Assembly: GCA_030620855.1 (NCBI GenBank)
Contig: JAUXIZ010000010.1
Location: forward strand, 1 to 13,704
DNA length: 13,704 nucleotides
Reading direction: 5' to 3'
Origin: a candidate division WWE3 bacterium
GTDB taxonomy: Bacteria; Patescibacteriota; WWE3; 9FT-COMBO-53-11
This document shows, piece by piece, positions 1 through 6,881 of this stretch (its first letter is position 1; each line of letters starts with the position of its first letter). The notes under the pieces are model-generated. The model searched no databases. It had not been told where the DNA came from and saw nothing but the letters and a program-made list of their open reading frames with translations. A program made the position numbers and the translations under genes.

Positions 1-37
1 ATAAAGGCCACGCCTTTACGCGCTTACAGGAGTACAT
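1..37 (-). CDS. Possible start of a gene leaving the window at the left edge
   Basis: An ATG at 37-35 opens a frame of 12 codons that runs off the window. It lies about 11 nt downstream of the transcription start expected from the promoter at 55-83. The upstream bases (AAGTGA, about 3 nt from the ATG) are a poor ribosome binding site. The peptide is too short to recognise, and the promoter could equally serve an RNA gene or a later start. Confidence 0.2.
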   Translation of the reverse strand, partial: MYSCKRVKAWPL

Positions 38-54
38 ATTCACTTAACACAGGT

Positions 55-83
55 AAGTTAGCACAGACCAGAATATCTGTCAA
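55..83 (-). promoter_or_regulatory. Sigma70-type promoter with extended -10, firing leftwards
   Basis: On the minus strand TTGACA (83-78) is followed, after exactly 17 nt, by TAACTT (60-55). The spacer ends in TGC, giving a TGn extended -10. The -35 is a perfect consensus; the -10 matches 3 of 6. The expected start is near 48. It begins about 12 nt past the mltG stop codon, so it drives whatever lies left of the window. Confidence 0.5.
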
Positions 84-94
84 TATTCAGACCC

Positions 95-1099
95 CTACTT
101 CACCAGGTATTTTGCCCTATTTGCACTATGCTTGGCAAGTGTTTCGGCATAGTGAACCTCCCCATCCGTGCCATGGAGATAAAACCAGTAAAGAGTGTTC
201 TTCTTGTATTTTGCTACAGCAAGCAGGGTAGATAATCCTGGATTTGAAATAGGTCCCGGCGGCAAACCTTTGTTTTTATAGGTGTTGTAAGGAGAGTCTA
301 TTACAAGGTCTGCACTGGTCAGGTTATCTTTCCACCACTCCCATTGATCCTCTTCGGCATTCCAATGACGCCCCACAATGTATTGGACGGTTGCGTCAAT
401 GTCCAACCTCCAACCTGAATTCCACCTTTTAATAATAATCCCTGCAAGGGTTTTCATTTCATCCTCCCCGCCAAGGGTTTCCCTCTCCAAGAGAGAAGCG
501 ATGATTACAATCTGTTCTTTGGTCAAACCGGAAGCCGATGCTAAAGAGGAAACTTCGGTTTCGTACTTGGAATCAAAGGTGCTTCGGAGCATCTCCACAA
601 GCTCCGAGGCACTTATGTCTACCGGAACAACATAAGTATCTGGGAAAAGATACCCTTCTAAATCTTTTGCTGAGCTGGTAAACTCGGCGGAAAAACTTTC
701 ATCGTTGACAGCCAGCTTTTCCAGAGCATATTCAAGGTATTGCTCTTTTCTCCAACCTTCCAAAAACGTTAACCGGACATCAAAGGTGCCATGCCCGAGA
801 AGCTCAACAATCTGGATGAGTGAAAGGTTGGGAGGAACTTCATACTGGCCTGCCTGGAGTTTAGAACTCAAACCTTTTAAGCGGACATACCAACTAAACG
901 TTGTCGCAGAGCGGATCAATCCCTCCGACTCAAGCTCGCCGGCAATCTCCGCAACAGATGCGCCGGGAGAAACGACAACCTCTTTTTTACCCTCCCGCGA
1001 AATTGGTGAATTTATATCGTAAACAAAAAATGCGGCAACTGCTCCTGCTCCTAAAAGAATGGCCAATAAAAACAGAAAAACAAATTTAGTCTTTAACAT
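95..1099 (-). CDS. mltG: Endolytic murein transglycosylase MltG (YceG-like)
   Basis: Membrane-anchored enzyme that cleaves nascent glycan strands and is thought to release or terminate peptidoglycan chains near the elongation machinery. The 334-aa product, close to the usual bacterial length, has one N-terminal membrane segment (about residues 6-27), a LysM-like region (about 42-100), then the YceG catalytic domain. The family's catalytic glutamate lies in IIASLLERET (199-208); RLDIDATVQY (231-240) and GLPPGPISNPG (279-289) are family signatures. The ATG at 1099 is chosen because it precedes the membrane helix and sits just after a promoter. There is no clear Shine-Dalgarno (only AAGAG touching the ATG), so the mRNA is probably leaderless. 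Recognition is from family motifs. Confidence 0.93.
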   Translation of the reverse strand: MLKTKFVFLFLLAILLGAGAVAAFFVYDINSPISREGKKEVVVSPGASVAEIAGELESEGLIRSATTFSWYVRLKGLSSKLQAGQYEVPPNLSLIQIVELLGHGTFDVRLTFLEGWRKEQYLEYALEKLAVNDESFSAEFTSSAKDLEGYLFPDTYVVPVDISASELVEMLRSTFDSKYETEVSSLASASGLTKEQIVIIASLLERETLGGEDEMKTLAGIIIKRWNSGWRLDIDATVQYIVGRHWNAEEDQWEWWKDNLTSADLVIDSPYNTYKNKGLPPGPISNPGLSTLLAVAKYKKNTLYWFYLHGTDGEVHYAETLAKHSANRAKYLVK

Positions 1100-1108
1100 C
1101 TCTTACCA

Positions 1109-1137
1109 AGTTTAAAGTATCGGCAGGATTTGTGCAA
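1109..1137 (-). promoter_or_regulatory. Candidate promoter of mltG (leaderless geometry)
   Basis: Minus strand TTGCAC (1137-1132), 17-nt spacer, TAAACT (1114-1109; 4 of 6). The predicted start near 1102 leaves only about 3 nt before the mltG ATG. The -35 matches just 3 of 6, so this rests mainly on the -10, the spacing and the same geometry at other genes here. Confidence 0.35.
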
Positions 1138-1165
1138 AACGGACTAATTGCTCAAAAATAAGTCT

Positions 1166-1597
1166 TCAACTCTTTCTTCTTTTAAGAGGTTCTTCAAAAA
1201 TTACAAAAAACTCCAAAGCTACGATGGCAAGAACGGTAGTAACAAGAGCCAACATATATTCTCCTAGGCCGGAGGCCATCCCCACTGCCGCTGCAATCCA
1301 AAGAGAAGCTGCAGTAGTCACTCCCCTAACATGACCACCGGTTGAGATAATAACTCCGGCACCCACAAAACCCACTCCCACGACCACTTGTGAAGCAATT
1401 CTCGTAGGATCAACAGCTCCGTCACCAAAAGTACCGCTTACGGAAAGAATCGTAAAAAGTGCCGATGCTAAGGAAATCACGGTATGGGTGCGAAGACCGG
1501 CGGGTTTTTTGTTGATCTCCCGCTCAATACCAACAATACTTCCCAAAACAAAAGAGACGACCAGACGAAGTAAATGCTCCAAAGAAATAGCAAACAT
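1166..1597 (-). CDS. MgtC/SapB family inner-membrane protein
   Basis: A 143-aa hydrophobic protein with about four membrane helices. The signature GSIVGIEREINKKPAGLRTH near residues 19-38 is the conserved cytoplasmic loop of the MgtC/SapB family, followed by a glycine-rich helix containing VVGVGFVGAGVI. Family members are linked to magnesium homeostasis or acid/low-Mg survival, though many lack a proven role; the C-terminal ACT-like domain of long MgtC proteins is absent. The gene starts 16 nt after the U-tract of the ftsH terminator and has no Shine-Dalgarno, so either read-through or a leaderless transcript from the extended -10 at 1605-1613 must supply its mRNA. Family call is secure; substrate unknown. 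Confidence 0.88.
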   Translation of the reverse strand: MFAISLEHLLRLVVSFVLGSIVGIEREINKKPAGLRTHTVISLASALFTILSVSGTFGDGAVDPTRIASQVVVGVGFVGAGVIISTGGHVRGVTTAASLWIAAAVGMASGLGEYMLALVTTVLAIVALEFFVIFEEPLKRRKS

Positions 1598-1604
1598 TAA
1601 AATC

Positions 1605-1613
1605 AGAATAACA
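1605..1613 (-). promoter_or_regulatory. Extended -10 promoter element before the MgtC-family gene
   Basis: TGT followed by TATTCT on the minus strand (1613-1605) fits TGnTATNNT. The predicted start is at about 1598, immediately before the ATG, so the message would be leaderless. No -35 match is visible at 17 nt. The element is embedded at the end of the ftsH terminator U-tract. Confidence 0.35.
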
Positions 1614-1646
1614 AAAAAAAGGTCCTGACATTGAAATCAGGACCTT
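1613..1646 (-). terminator. Intrinsic terminator of ftsH
   Basis: A perfect 10-bp stem (1637-1646 with 1619-1628), an 8-nt loop, and a run of T on the minus strand starting inside the stem and extending to 1613. It begins 11 nt after the ftsH stop codon. Textbook rho-independent structure. Confidence 0.92.
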
Positions 1647-1656
1647 ACAGACAAAG

Positions 1657-3522
1657 CTAAGAGACGAGCGTTAGAAACTCTTTACGATCTAGCGTCTCAA
1701 CCTCAAGGAGTCTCTCAACTACTTTCTTCAAGATATCTCTCCGACTGGCAAGGATCTCCTTAGCCTGATCGTATGCCTCATCCAAAATTCGCTTCACTTC
1801 CGCATCAATTGTCTCGGCAAGGTGATCCGAGTAAGAACGGGTGTCGCGAAATTGGTTTTCCATCACCGCCGCATCCGGAAGAGGGTTTAAACTGCGCAAA
1901 CCAACTTTCTCGCTCATCCCCCACTCCGTGACCATCCGACGGGCGTAATCGGTTGCCCGCTCAAGATCGTTCGAAGCTCCGGTGGTAATGCCTTTCTTCC
2001 CAAGAACAATCTCTTCGGCCGCCCGACCGCCCAACAAACCGACGATCTGTCCAACCAGCCACTCGTAAGAAGGAAGATTTCGGTCTTCTTCGGGAAGCGG
2101 CATAGTGAATCCAAGAGCCAGACCCCGCGAGATGATTGAAATCTTGTGGACCGGATCACTGCCCTTTGTAAAGTGCATCGCCAAAGCGTGTCCGACCTCG
2201 TGATAAGCAATTTTTCTCTTTTCTTCTTCCGAAATAACCCGAGATTTTCGCTCCGGCCCGGCAACCACTTTCAAGGCCGCATCCTCAAACTCGGTATTGC
2301 CAATTACCTTTCTACCGTGCCGAGCCGTTAGGATAGCAGCTTCGTTGACAATGTTCTCGATATCCGCTCCGGTGAGCCCAGGAGTGGCTCGAGCAAGTTT
2401 ACTCAAATCCACATCATCGGACAAGGGCTTGCCCTTAACGTGTACTTCAAAGATCGCTTCACGGGCTCTGACATCTGGACGATCAACCGCAATCCTGCGA
2501 TCGAAGCGGCCGGACCGCAAAAGGGCCGGGTCAAGAACATCCAACCGGTTGGTTGCGCCAATCACGATCACGTTTGTTTGTTGGTCAAATCCGTCCATCT
2601 CCGAAAGGAGCTGGTTTAAAGTTTGGTCGTGCTCACGAGCACTGGGCATGCCAAAACCAGATCGCCGACCTCCCACCGCATCCAATTCATCAATAAAGAG
2701 AATGCAGGGGGCCGCTTCTTTGGCCTTGGTGAAAAGATCCCGTATTCGGCTGGCTCCCACACCCACAAACATCTCCACGAACTCCGACCCGGATATGGGA
2801 AAGAACGGTACCTCGGCCTCACCCGCAACTGCTCTTGCCAAGAGCGTCTTGCCACAACCCGGAAGGCCAAACAAAATGACCCCTTTAGGTATGCGAGCTC
2901 CTAAAGCCGTGAACCTTTCCGGATTTTTGAGAAACTCAACTACCTCCATAAGCTCCTCTTTGGCCTCGATGAGACCTGCCACATCCTCGAAGGTTGTTAT
3001 CAATTGACCATCCGAAACTTCTTTGGCGTGGCTCTTGCCAAAACTGAGAGGACCGCTTGTACCGCTAGACCTCCGCACCATGACGGCGAACACTATAAAA
3101 CTGCCTGCTACTAGAATAAAGGGAAGCAGCCAGAACGGTGGAGGGATGCTATAGGTAATCTCGAGATTTGCCAACTGCTCCTCAGATACACCCAAAGAAA
3201 TCAACCGCTCGATAAGATCACCACTCCCAAAAGAAGTGGAAGACCATTTTCCATCCGCCGTTTCAACGGTGACCCTATTCTCGATAACATGGAGCGAGAT
3301 AACCTCGCCTGCTTTAACCTGTCTGACCAAACTCGAAAAGGTATATTTCTCCTCAGGCGCTTCAACATAAGTTGGAACTGCTCTAGGCACGTTGGTTGGA
3401 GAATATCCTTGGGTGTCAGGAGTAATTTCAGCAGTAAATCTAAAGGGATTGAAAATTACAAAAACGGACGCGGCCAAAACAGCCAGAATAACCCCAATCA
3501 AAACCTTCTTATCCTTAGGCAC
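1657..3522 (-). CDS. ftsH: ATP-dependent zinc metalloprotease FtsH
   Basis: Membrane-bound AAA+ protease that extracts and degrades misfolded membrane and regulatory proteins, acting as a hexamer. The 621 aa show a membrane helix (7-24), an external FtsH_ext domain, a second helix (about 130-149), the AAA module with Walker A GLPGCGKT (219-226), Walker B LFIDELDA (275-282) and an arginine-finger region ending RSGRFDRR (336-343), then the M41 peptidase with HEVGH (441-445) and the third zinc ligand D519 in ASNDLERAT. The Walker A loop has Leu and Cys where GPPGTGKT is usual. The start is GTG at 3522, with AAAGGAG 9 nt upstream. It follows ruvX by 75 nt without a clear terminator, so both may share a transcript. 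Confidence 0.96.
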   Translation of the reverse strand: MPKDKKVLIGVILAVLAASVFVIFNPFRFTAEITPDTQGYSPTNVPRAVPTYVEAPEEKYTFSSLVRQVKAGEVISLHVIENRVTVETADGKWSSTSFGSGDLIERLISLGVSEEQLANLEITYSIPPPFWLLPFILVAGSFIVFAVMVRRSSGTSGPLSFGKSHAKEVSDGQLITTFEDVAGLIEAKEELMEVVEFLKNPERFTALGARIPKGVILFGLPGCGKTLLARAVAGEAEVPFFPISGSEFVEMFVGVGASRIRDLFTKAKEAAPCILFIDELDAVGGRRSGFGMPSAREHDQTLNQLLSEMDGFDQQTNVIVIGATNRLDVLDPALLRSGRFDRRIAVDRPDVRAREAIFEVHVKGKPLSDDVDLSKLARATPGLTGADIENIVNEAAILTARHGRKVIGNTEFEDAALKVVAGPERKSRVISEEEKRKIAYHEVGHALAMHFTKGSDPVHKISIISRGLALGFTMPLPEEDRNLPSYEWLVGQIVGLLGGRAAEEIVLGKKGITTGASNDLERATDYARRMVTEWGMSEKVGLRSLNPLPDAAVMENQFRDTRSYSDHLAETIDAEVKRILDEAYDQAKEILASRRDILKKVVERLLEVETLDRKEFLTLVS

Positions 3523-3577
3523 CGAATCTTTCTCCTTTCGTCAGAGATTGAGTTTAAGCGTACTTGCTATGATCTTA

Positions 3578-3597
3578 CCATTCACCTCAGAGAATGG
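3578..3597 (-). other. Stem-loop directly after the ruvX stop codon
   Basis: A 6-bp perfect stem (CCATTC/GAATGG, 8-nt loop) starts at the base after the ruvX stop. No U-tract follows on the minus strand, so it is at most a weak terminator or an mRNA 3'-end-type hairpin between ruvX and ftsH. Confidence 0.3.
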
Positions 3598-3990
3598 CTA
3601 GGTCGTCCTGGGCGGCCGTCGCACGCGTTCTCTCTCGTCAAGGTACTCTTGCAAAAGGGTGGCTGCAGAAAGGGCATCGAGAGTTCGGCGAGCTTTTTTA
3701 GACTTGCCCGATTCGATTGCCTTCTCCAACGCTTGCTGCGTCGTCAGTACTTCCGAACGCAATCGCACTGGAATCTTAAGCTCCTTTTTAATTCTCTTAC
3801 TCAACTCTCTTACTTGTTTTTCGTGTTTTCCCTCAGGCAAACCCAAAAGTACTTGGTCAACCCCTTCTTTCTTGACAACCTGATGAAGCTCCTCAAATGA
3901 AGAAACTACCCCGTAAGGCTCGGCAAAGCTACCCTCGGAAAGGGCCAGGCCTATTCTCTTTTCACCCCAGTCTATACTTAGTATTCTCAT
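3598..3990 (-). CDS. ruvX: RuvX/YqgF, RNase H-fold resolvase-like / pre-16S rRNA nuclease
   Basis: 130-aa RNase H-fold protein of the YqgF family, implicated in 16S rRNA 5'-end maturation and called a putative Holliday junction resolvase. The N-terminal MRILSIDWGEKRIGLALSE matches the family's DxGxKRIGvA strand (D7 catalytic). VLLGLPEG (about 47-54) and the C-terminal LDALSAATLLQEYL (second catalytic Asp) follow. The usual DERLTT motif reads SEVLTT, a deviation worth noting. The ATG at 3990 matches the family's N-terminus; an in-frame extension to 4071 would overlap the upstream terminator. No Shine-Dalgarno is present; a TACCAT (4003-3998) at leaderless spacing is the only promoter-like element. 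Confidence 0.9.
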   Translation of the reverse strand: MRILSIDWGEKRIGLALSEGSFAEPYGVVSSFEELHQVVKKEGVDQVLLGLPEGKHEKQVRELSKRIKKELKIPVRLRSEVLTTQQALEKAIESGKSKKARRTLDALSAATLLQEYLDERERVRRPPRTT

Positions 3991-4003
3991 AATAATAATG
4001 GTA

Positions 4004-4040
4004 CACAAAAAGAAAGGCCTCCATTCATTAGAACGGAGGC
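4004..4040 (-). terminator. Intrinsic terminator overlapping the stop codon of the 174-aa gene
   Basis: GCCTCCGTTC (4040-4031) pairs with GAATGGAGGC (4026-4017) as 10 bp including one G-U, with a 4-nt loop. CTTTCTTTTTGTG follows on the minus strand. The TAA of the upstream gene (4030-4028) lies inside the hairpin, showing extreme compaction. Confidence 0.85.
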
Positions 4041-4552
4041 TCATTGACTTCCATCGTGAAGTGCTTGGCATCGCGAGTTGAACTGTTTGCCAAGTTATAG
4101 TTTATCTGACTCGAAAACTCGTACAGCTTCTCAGCAAACTCGCAGCTGTTTCCGTGTTTGAGACACGCCTGTGAAAACGCAATCTCTTGTCCGTCTTTCC
4201 CTTCGACATGGCCTTTCCAAGCGTCGTTAAAACAAGGGCTGGCACAAACGTCAAAAGTGGCATCTGACCAATCGGCTTGGAGAATAAAAACCCAAAGCCC
4301 TCCACTTTTGGCAAAACCGACGGTTCTTGTGATCTTTTTTCCTTTAAACCTTCGACTTGCCGTTGCGTCAATGTGAAACTTGCGGCCGTTTCGCCTTAAG
4401 ATAAGATCAAAACCGTTGTGAGAGTCATCTTCGAGAGTGGCCGGTTCGACGGTGAATTTGATTTCATCCTGGCTGGCAAGCCCTGCCCGGTACGCCAAAG
4501 CCAAAATTACCGCCGACTCGGTATTGTTTCTATCGTGACTTTCATGTCCCAC
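4028..4552 (-). CDS. Hypothetical 174-aa protein
   Basis: Not recognised. The soluble 174-aa product has no signal peptide or membrane segment. It contains four or five scattered cysteines in its second half (ASPCFND, SQACLKHGNSCEF), and a central segment GFDLILRRNGRKFHIDATAS (about residues 47-66), in which an acidic residue on one strand is followed by an acid on the next. That loosely recalls restriction-endonuclease-like folds, but the E/D-x-K lysine is not in place, so no function is claimed. The start is GTG at 4552, supported by AGGAGG 5 nt upstream; a nearby ATG (out of frame) yields only a short peptide. It ends in its own terminator and is transcribed divergently from the NrnA-like gene. 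Confidence 0.72.
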   Translation of the reverse strand: MGHESHDRNNTESAVILALAYRAGLASQDEIKFTVEPATLEDDSHNGFDLILRRNGRKFHIDATASRRFKGKKITRTVGFAKSGGLWVFILQADWSDATFDVCASPCFNDAWKGHVEGKDGQEIAFSQACLKHGNSCEFAEKLYEFSSQINYNLANSSTRDAKHFTMEVNEPPF

Positions 4553-4577
4553 CCTTTCCTCCTTTCGTACAAGTTTT

Positions 4578-4583
4578 ATTGTA
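4578..4583 (-). promoter_or_regulatory. Candidate -10 for the 174-aa gene
   Basis: TACAAT (5 of 6 consensus) on the minus strand; the expected start near 4571 leaves a short leader carrying the AGGAGG site before the GTG at 4552. A perfect TTGACA at 4596-4591 is only 7 nt away and cannot be its -35; the alternative -35 TTGGGT lies about 19 nt upstream and is weak. Confidence 0.3.
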
Positions 4584-4624
4584 TGTGGCTTGTCAAGTAT
4601 TCACCCAAAGGCGCCTACTTGCAC

Positions 4625-4641
4625 GCGATTTGAGAAATCGC
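4625..4641. promoter_or_regulatory. Perfect 7-bp inverted repeat in the divergent intergenic region
   Basis: GCGATTT GAG AAATCGC, a perfect palindrome with a 3-nt centre, sits between two divergent genes (intergenic 4553-4746). No U-tract follows on either strand, so a terminator is unlikely; an operator or a small RNA hairpin is possible. A TATAAT-like hexamer on the minus strand (4679-4674) lies close by. Nothing else is visible in this stretch. Confidence 0.3.
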
Positions 4642-4725
4642 TAACACAATACAAACCTGCACAGATTTCCTCCATTATACTACAACTATAGGATTAACGA
4701 AAGAGGGCGGGATTCGCGGCTAGCA

Positions 4726-4734
4726 TGCTATCAT
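4726..4734 (+). promoter_or_regulatory. Extended -10 promoter of the NrnA-like gene (leaderless geometry)
   Basis: TGC TATCAT fits TGnTATAAT with one mismatch. The predicted start at about 4741 gives a 6-nt leader before the ATG at 4747, too short for a Shine-Dalgarno, and none is seen. No -35 at 17 nt. Confidence 0.45.
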
Positions 4735-4746
4735 ATCCGCATACGA

Positions 4747-5721
4747 ATGGACTCCCCAAAAACGATCCTTAAAACCGTAAAGGCGGCAAACAGAATACTC
4801 ATTCCCCTCCACCTTAGACCGGATGGAGACATGGTCGGATCGGCCTTGGCCTGCTACCACTTCCTCAAATCCCTCCGCAAAACCGTTGTTCTTATTAGCG
4901 CAGACCCTGTCGACAAAACTTTCTCATTCCTTCCTGGTGAAAAAAGAATAAAAATCAAGGATCCGGCAAAAATGGACCTTGCTAAGTTTGATCTCATAAT
5001 CTTGTTGGATAACGGGGATCCGTTCAGGTATTCCAAAGCCGGGCGGGTCGATCTGCCGCCCCAGCTTCTGCTTATAAACATCGACCACCACGATTCAAAC
5101 CGTGAATTCGGTGATTTAAATTATGTAAACGAAAACGCGGCGGCGGCGGCGGAGATATTGTTGGATCTCTTCCAAGCATGGAAAGTGAACATAACACCAG
5201 ATATGGCAAACTGTCTTCTTACTGCAATTTATACCGATACTATTGGTTTTATGACCAAAAAAACATCCGCAGAAACCCTGACTAAAGCTGCCTACCTCAT
5301 AAAGCGCGGGGCGAACCGGGAAAAGATTGTGGAAAACGCATTCCAGAACTGGTCTCCTAAAACCCCCCGGATCTGGTCGGTGCTTTTGAATAACATGAAA
5401 ACTAGAAAAAGTATTGCGTACTCTCAAATTTCATACAAAGATCTCAAAAAGACGGGATGCACTTCCGAAGAGCTGTCATCGGCTCGCGGATTTGCAGCAA
5501 GTGAACTGCTTCTACCAATTAACAATATTAAGGCGGCCGCGATTTTTACAGAAGAAAATCCCAAACAAATACGCGTGTCCATGCGCTCAAAGGGCAGATT
5601 CAGCGTAGAAAATGTGGCTAAAATAATGGGTGGCGGAGGCCACGCAAACTCGGCCGCCTTCAACTATGCCGGGAACCTAAAAGACGCCGTTTTAAAAACG
5701 CTTAAACATCTAACGAAATGA
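4747..5721 (+). CDS. nrnA: DHH/DHHA1 phosphoesterase, NrnA-like (oligoribonuclease / pAp phosphatase)
   Basis: 324-aa manganese-dependent phosphoesterase. NrnA enzymes degrade 2-5 nt RNA fragments and dephosphorylate 3'-phosphoadenosine-5'-phosphate. The DHH domain shows HLRPDGDMVGS (22-32; H22, D26, D28 metal ligands), D88 in LLDNGD, the DHH triad (113-115) and D164 in YTDTIGF. The C-terminal DHHA1 domain has RSKG (280-283) and GGGGHANSAAF (295-305), which bind substrate. Length matches the family. The start is the first ATG after an extended -10; no Shine-Dalgarno is present, so a leaderless mRNA is inferred. Its stop overlaps the next start (ATGA), coupling it to the nuclease gene. Exact substrate among DHH-DHHA1 enzymes is not provable from sequence. 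Confidence 0.9.
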   Translation: MDSPKTILKTVKAANRILIPLHLRPDGDMVGSALACYHFLKSLRKTVVLISADPVDKTFSFLPGEKRIKIKDPAKMDLAKFDLIILLDNGDPFRYSKAGRVDLPPQLLLINIDHHDSNREFGDLNYVNENAAAAAEILLDLFQAWKVNITPDMANCLLTAIYTDTIGFMTKKTSAETLTKAAYLIKRGANREKIVENAFQNWSPKTPRIWSVLLNNMKTRKSIAYSQISYKDLKKTGCTSEELSSARGFAASELLLPINNIKAAAIFTEENPKQIRVSMRSKGRFSVENVAKIMGGGGHANSAAFNYAGNLKDAVLKTLKHLTK

Positions 5722-6581
5722 AGAAGCGAAACGACTACTCCTACTCAGCGTTAAACATTTACGATTCGATCTGCCACAAACAATACTATTTTGAGTACCT
5801 TGATCCTTATGCCTCGCACTGGGAAAACAAAAAGAGGATAAAACAGGTTCAAACCGAAGCGGGCAGGAGAAAGGAACTTATCTTTGGCGGGATCATACAC
5901 GACGTTTTAACCGACTTTTTCCACCTTCCCCAAGACAAGCGTAATCTCGATTCCATAAAGGAAATTTTAAAATCCCGCTGGAGCGGCCCTCGGGGGGCCA
6001 AACGCGGTTTCCCTGATATAGAAACGGAACGAGAGCAGTACCAGAAAGCATTAAAAATGCTTAAAGGTTTTGTAGGAAAAACCAATCTAGCTCCCCAAAT
6101 CGCCTATCTGCCTAAACCTAAAAAGAAAGCCGACGAGTTTGTGAAAGAAAACTATTTTAAGGTCGATATTGGGGATGGTTTGCTGCTAACCGGAATAATT
6201 GACCGGATAGATAAAGAGACGGAAGGCTACCACCTTATTGATTACAAAACCGGAAAAGAAAAGAGGAAAGAAAACGACTTCCAACTTATGGTTTACGCAA
6301 TTCTTGCCAGGGGCGCTTTGGGAATGCCGCTTGCCAAAGCAAGCTACTTCTATCCGAAAAACGCTAAATTTGTTACCTTTACCCCCACCCCAGAAACTGA
6401 GGATAAAACCATTAAAAAAATTAAGGAGACTATTGACGCAATAAGGAAGGATGAAGAATTTGAACCCGATCCCTCCAAGATGTGCTACTACTGCGATTTT
6501 GTAGAGCTTTGCCCGGCCAAAGAAGAAGCAAGAAAATATATCGCTGACTTTAAAGGCGAAAAAGATGACCTTCCTTTCTGA
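5718..6581 (+). CDS. RecB/Cas4-like PD-(D/E)XK nuclease with predicted 4Fe-4S staple
   Basis: 287-aa single-domain nuclease of the PDDEXK_1 type found in Cas4, AddB and RecB. Visible motifs are an N-terminal SYSALNIYDSIC with C19, then FGGIIHDVL (H61), GIIDRID (D162), LIDYKTGK (catalytic D175, K177), and the QLMVYAI motif (from Q189). At the C-terminus C256, C259 and C265 form C-x2-C-x5-C, which with C19 makes the four-cysteine iron-sulphur arrangement of AddB and Cas4. No helicase domain and no CRISPR genes are nearby, so it is a stand-alone nuclease. Four bases overlap with the nrnA-like gene and no Shine-Dalgarno suggests translational coupling. Pairing of a DNA nuclease with a nano-RNase hints at nucleic-acid processing or salvage, which is inference. 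Confidence 0.88.
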   Translation: MKKRNDYSYSALNIYDSICHKQYYFEYLDPYASHWENKKRIKQVQTEAGRRKELIFGGIIHDVLTDFFHLPQDKRNLDSIKEILKSRWSGPRGAKRGFPDIETEREQYQKALKMLKGFVGKTNLAPQIAYLPKPKKKADEFVKENYFKVDIGDGLLLTGIIDRIDKETEGYHLIDYKTGKEKRKENDFQLMVYAILARGALGMPLAKASYFYPKNAKFVTFTPTPETEDKTIKKIKETIDAIRKDEEFEPDPSKMCYYCDFVELCPAKEEARKYIADFKGEKDDLPF

Positions 6582-6587
6582 TAAAAT
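6579..6587 (+). promoter_or_regulatory. Extended -10 promoter of the EF-like mini-protein
   Basis: TGA TAAAAT fits TGnTATAAT with one mismatch and overlaps the nuclease stop codon. The start predicted near 6594 leaves a leader containing the strong GGAGG repeat. Confidence 0.4.
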
Positions 6588-6618
6588 TTAGTTGCTATAA
6601 GAGGAGGAGGTGAATAAT

Positions 6619-6867
6619 TTGGAAAAGACAATCGGCGAAGTTACACACTACTTTGGACATATCCCCGCCGGAATCATAAAACTTGGGGGCAAGCTCAAAG
6701 CGGGCGACAAAGTCCGTTTTAAGGGCGCAACTACAGACTTTACCCAGGAAATTAGCTCAATGCAAGTAGATCACAAAGACATCGACAAGGCCAAAAAAGG
6801 TGATGAGGTTGGGATAAAGGTAGACGAACGAGTCCGCGAAGGGGACGAAGTATTTTTGGTAAAGTAG
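6619..6867 (+). CDS. EF-Tu domain-2-like mini-protein
   Basis: 82-aa beta-barrel protein resembling domain 2 of translational GTPases. IGEVTHYFGHIPAGIIKL near the N-terminus, LKAGDKVRFKG, and the closing GDEVGIKV...VREGDEVFLV are typical of the stand-alone 'translation elongation factor-like' proteins known from archaea and CPR bacteria; the same fold occurs at the C-terminus of U32 peptidases. It lacks a GTPase domain, so its role (RNA or ribosome binding) is unknown. A GTG at 6610 is in frame but overlaps the GAGGAGGAGG ribosome site; the TTG at 6619, about 8 nt beyond that site and just before the conserved domain, is the better start. Confidence 0.78.
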   Translation: MEKTIGEVTHYFGHIPAGIIKLGGKLKAGDKVRFKGATTDFTQEISSMQVDHKDIDKAKKGDEVGIKVDERVREGDEVFLVK

Positions 6868-6881
6868 CCTTCAGTCCTTTT

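Noticed and set aside
4586..4600. TTGACA at 4596-4591 as the -35 of the 174-aa gene
   Set aside because: No acceptable -10 lies 16-18 nt downstream; the nearest TACAAT is only 7 nt away.
5718..6581. Cas4 as part of a CRISPR-Cas system
   Set aside because: The domain is Cas4/RecB-like, but no repeats with regular spacing and no other cas genes occur in the window.
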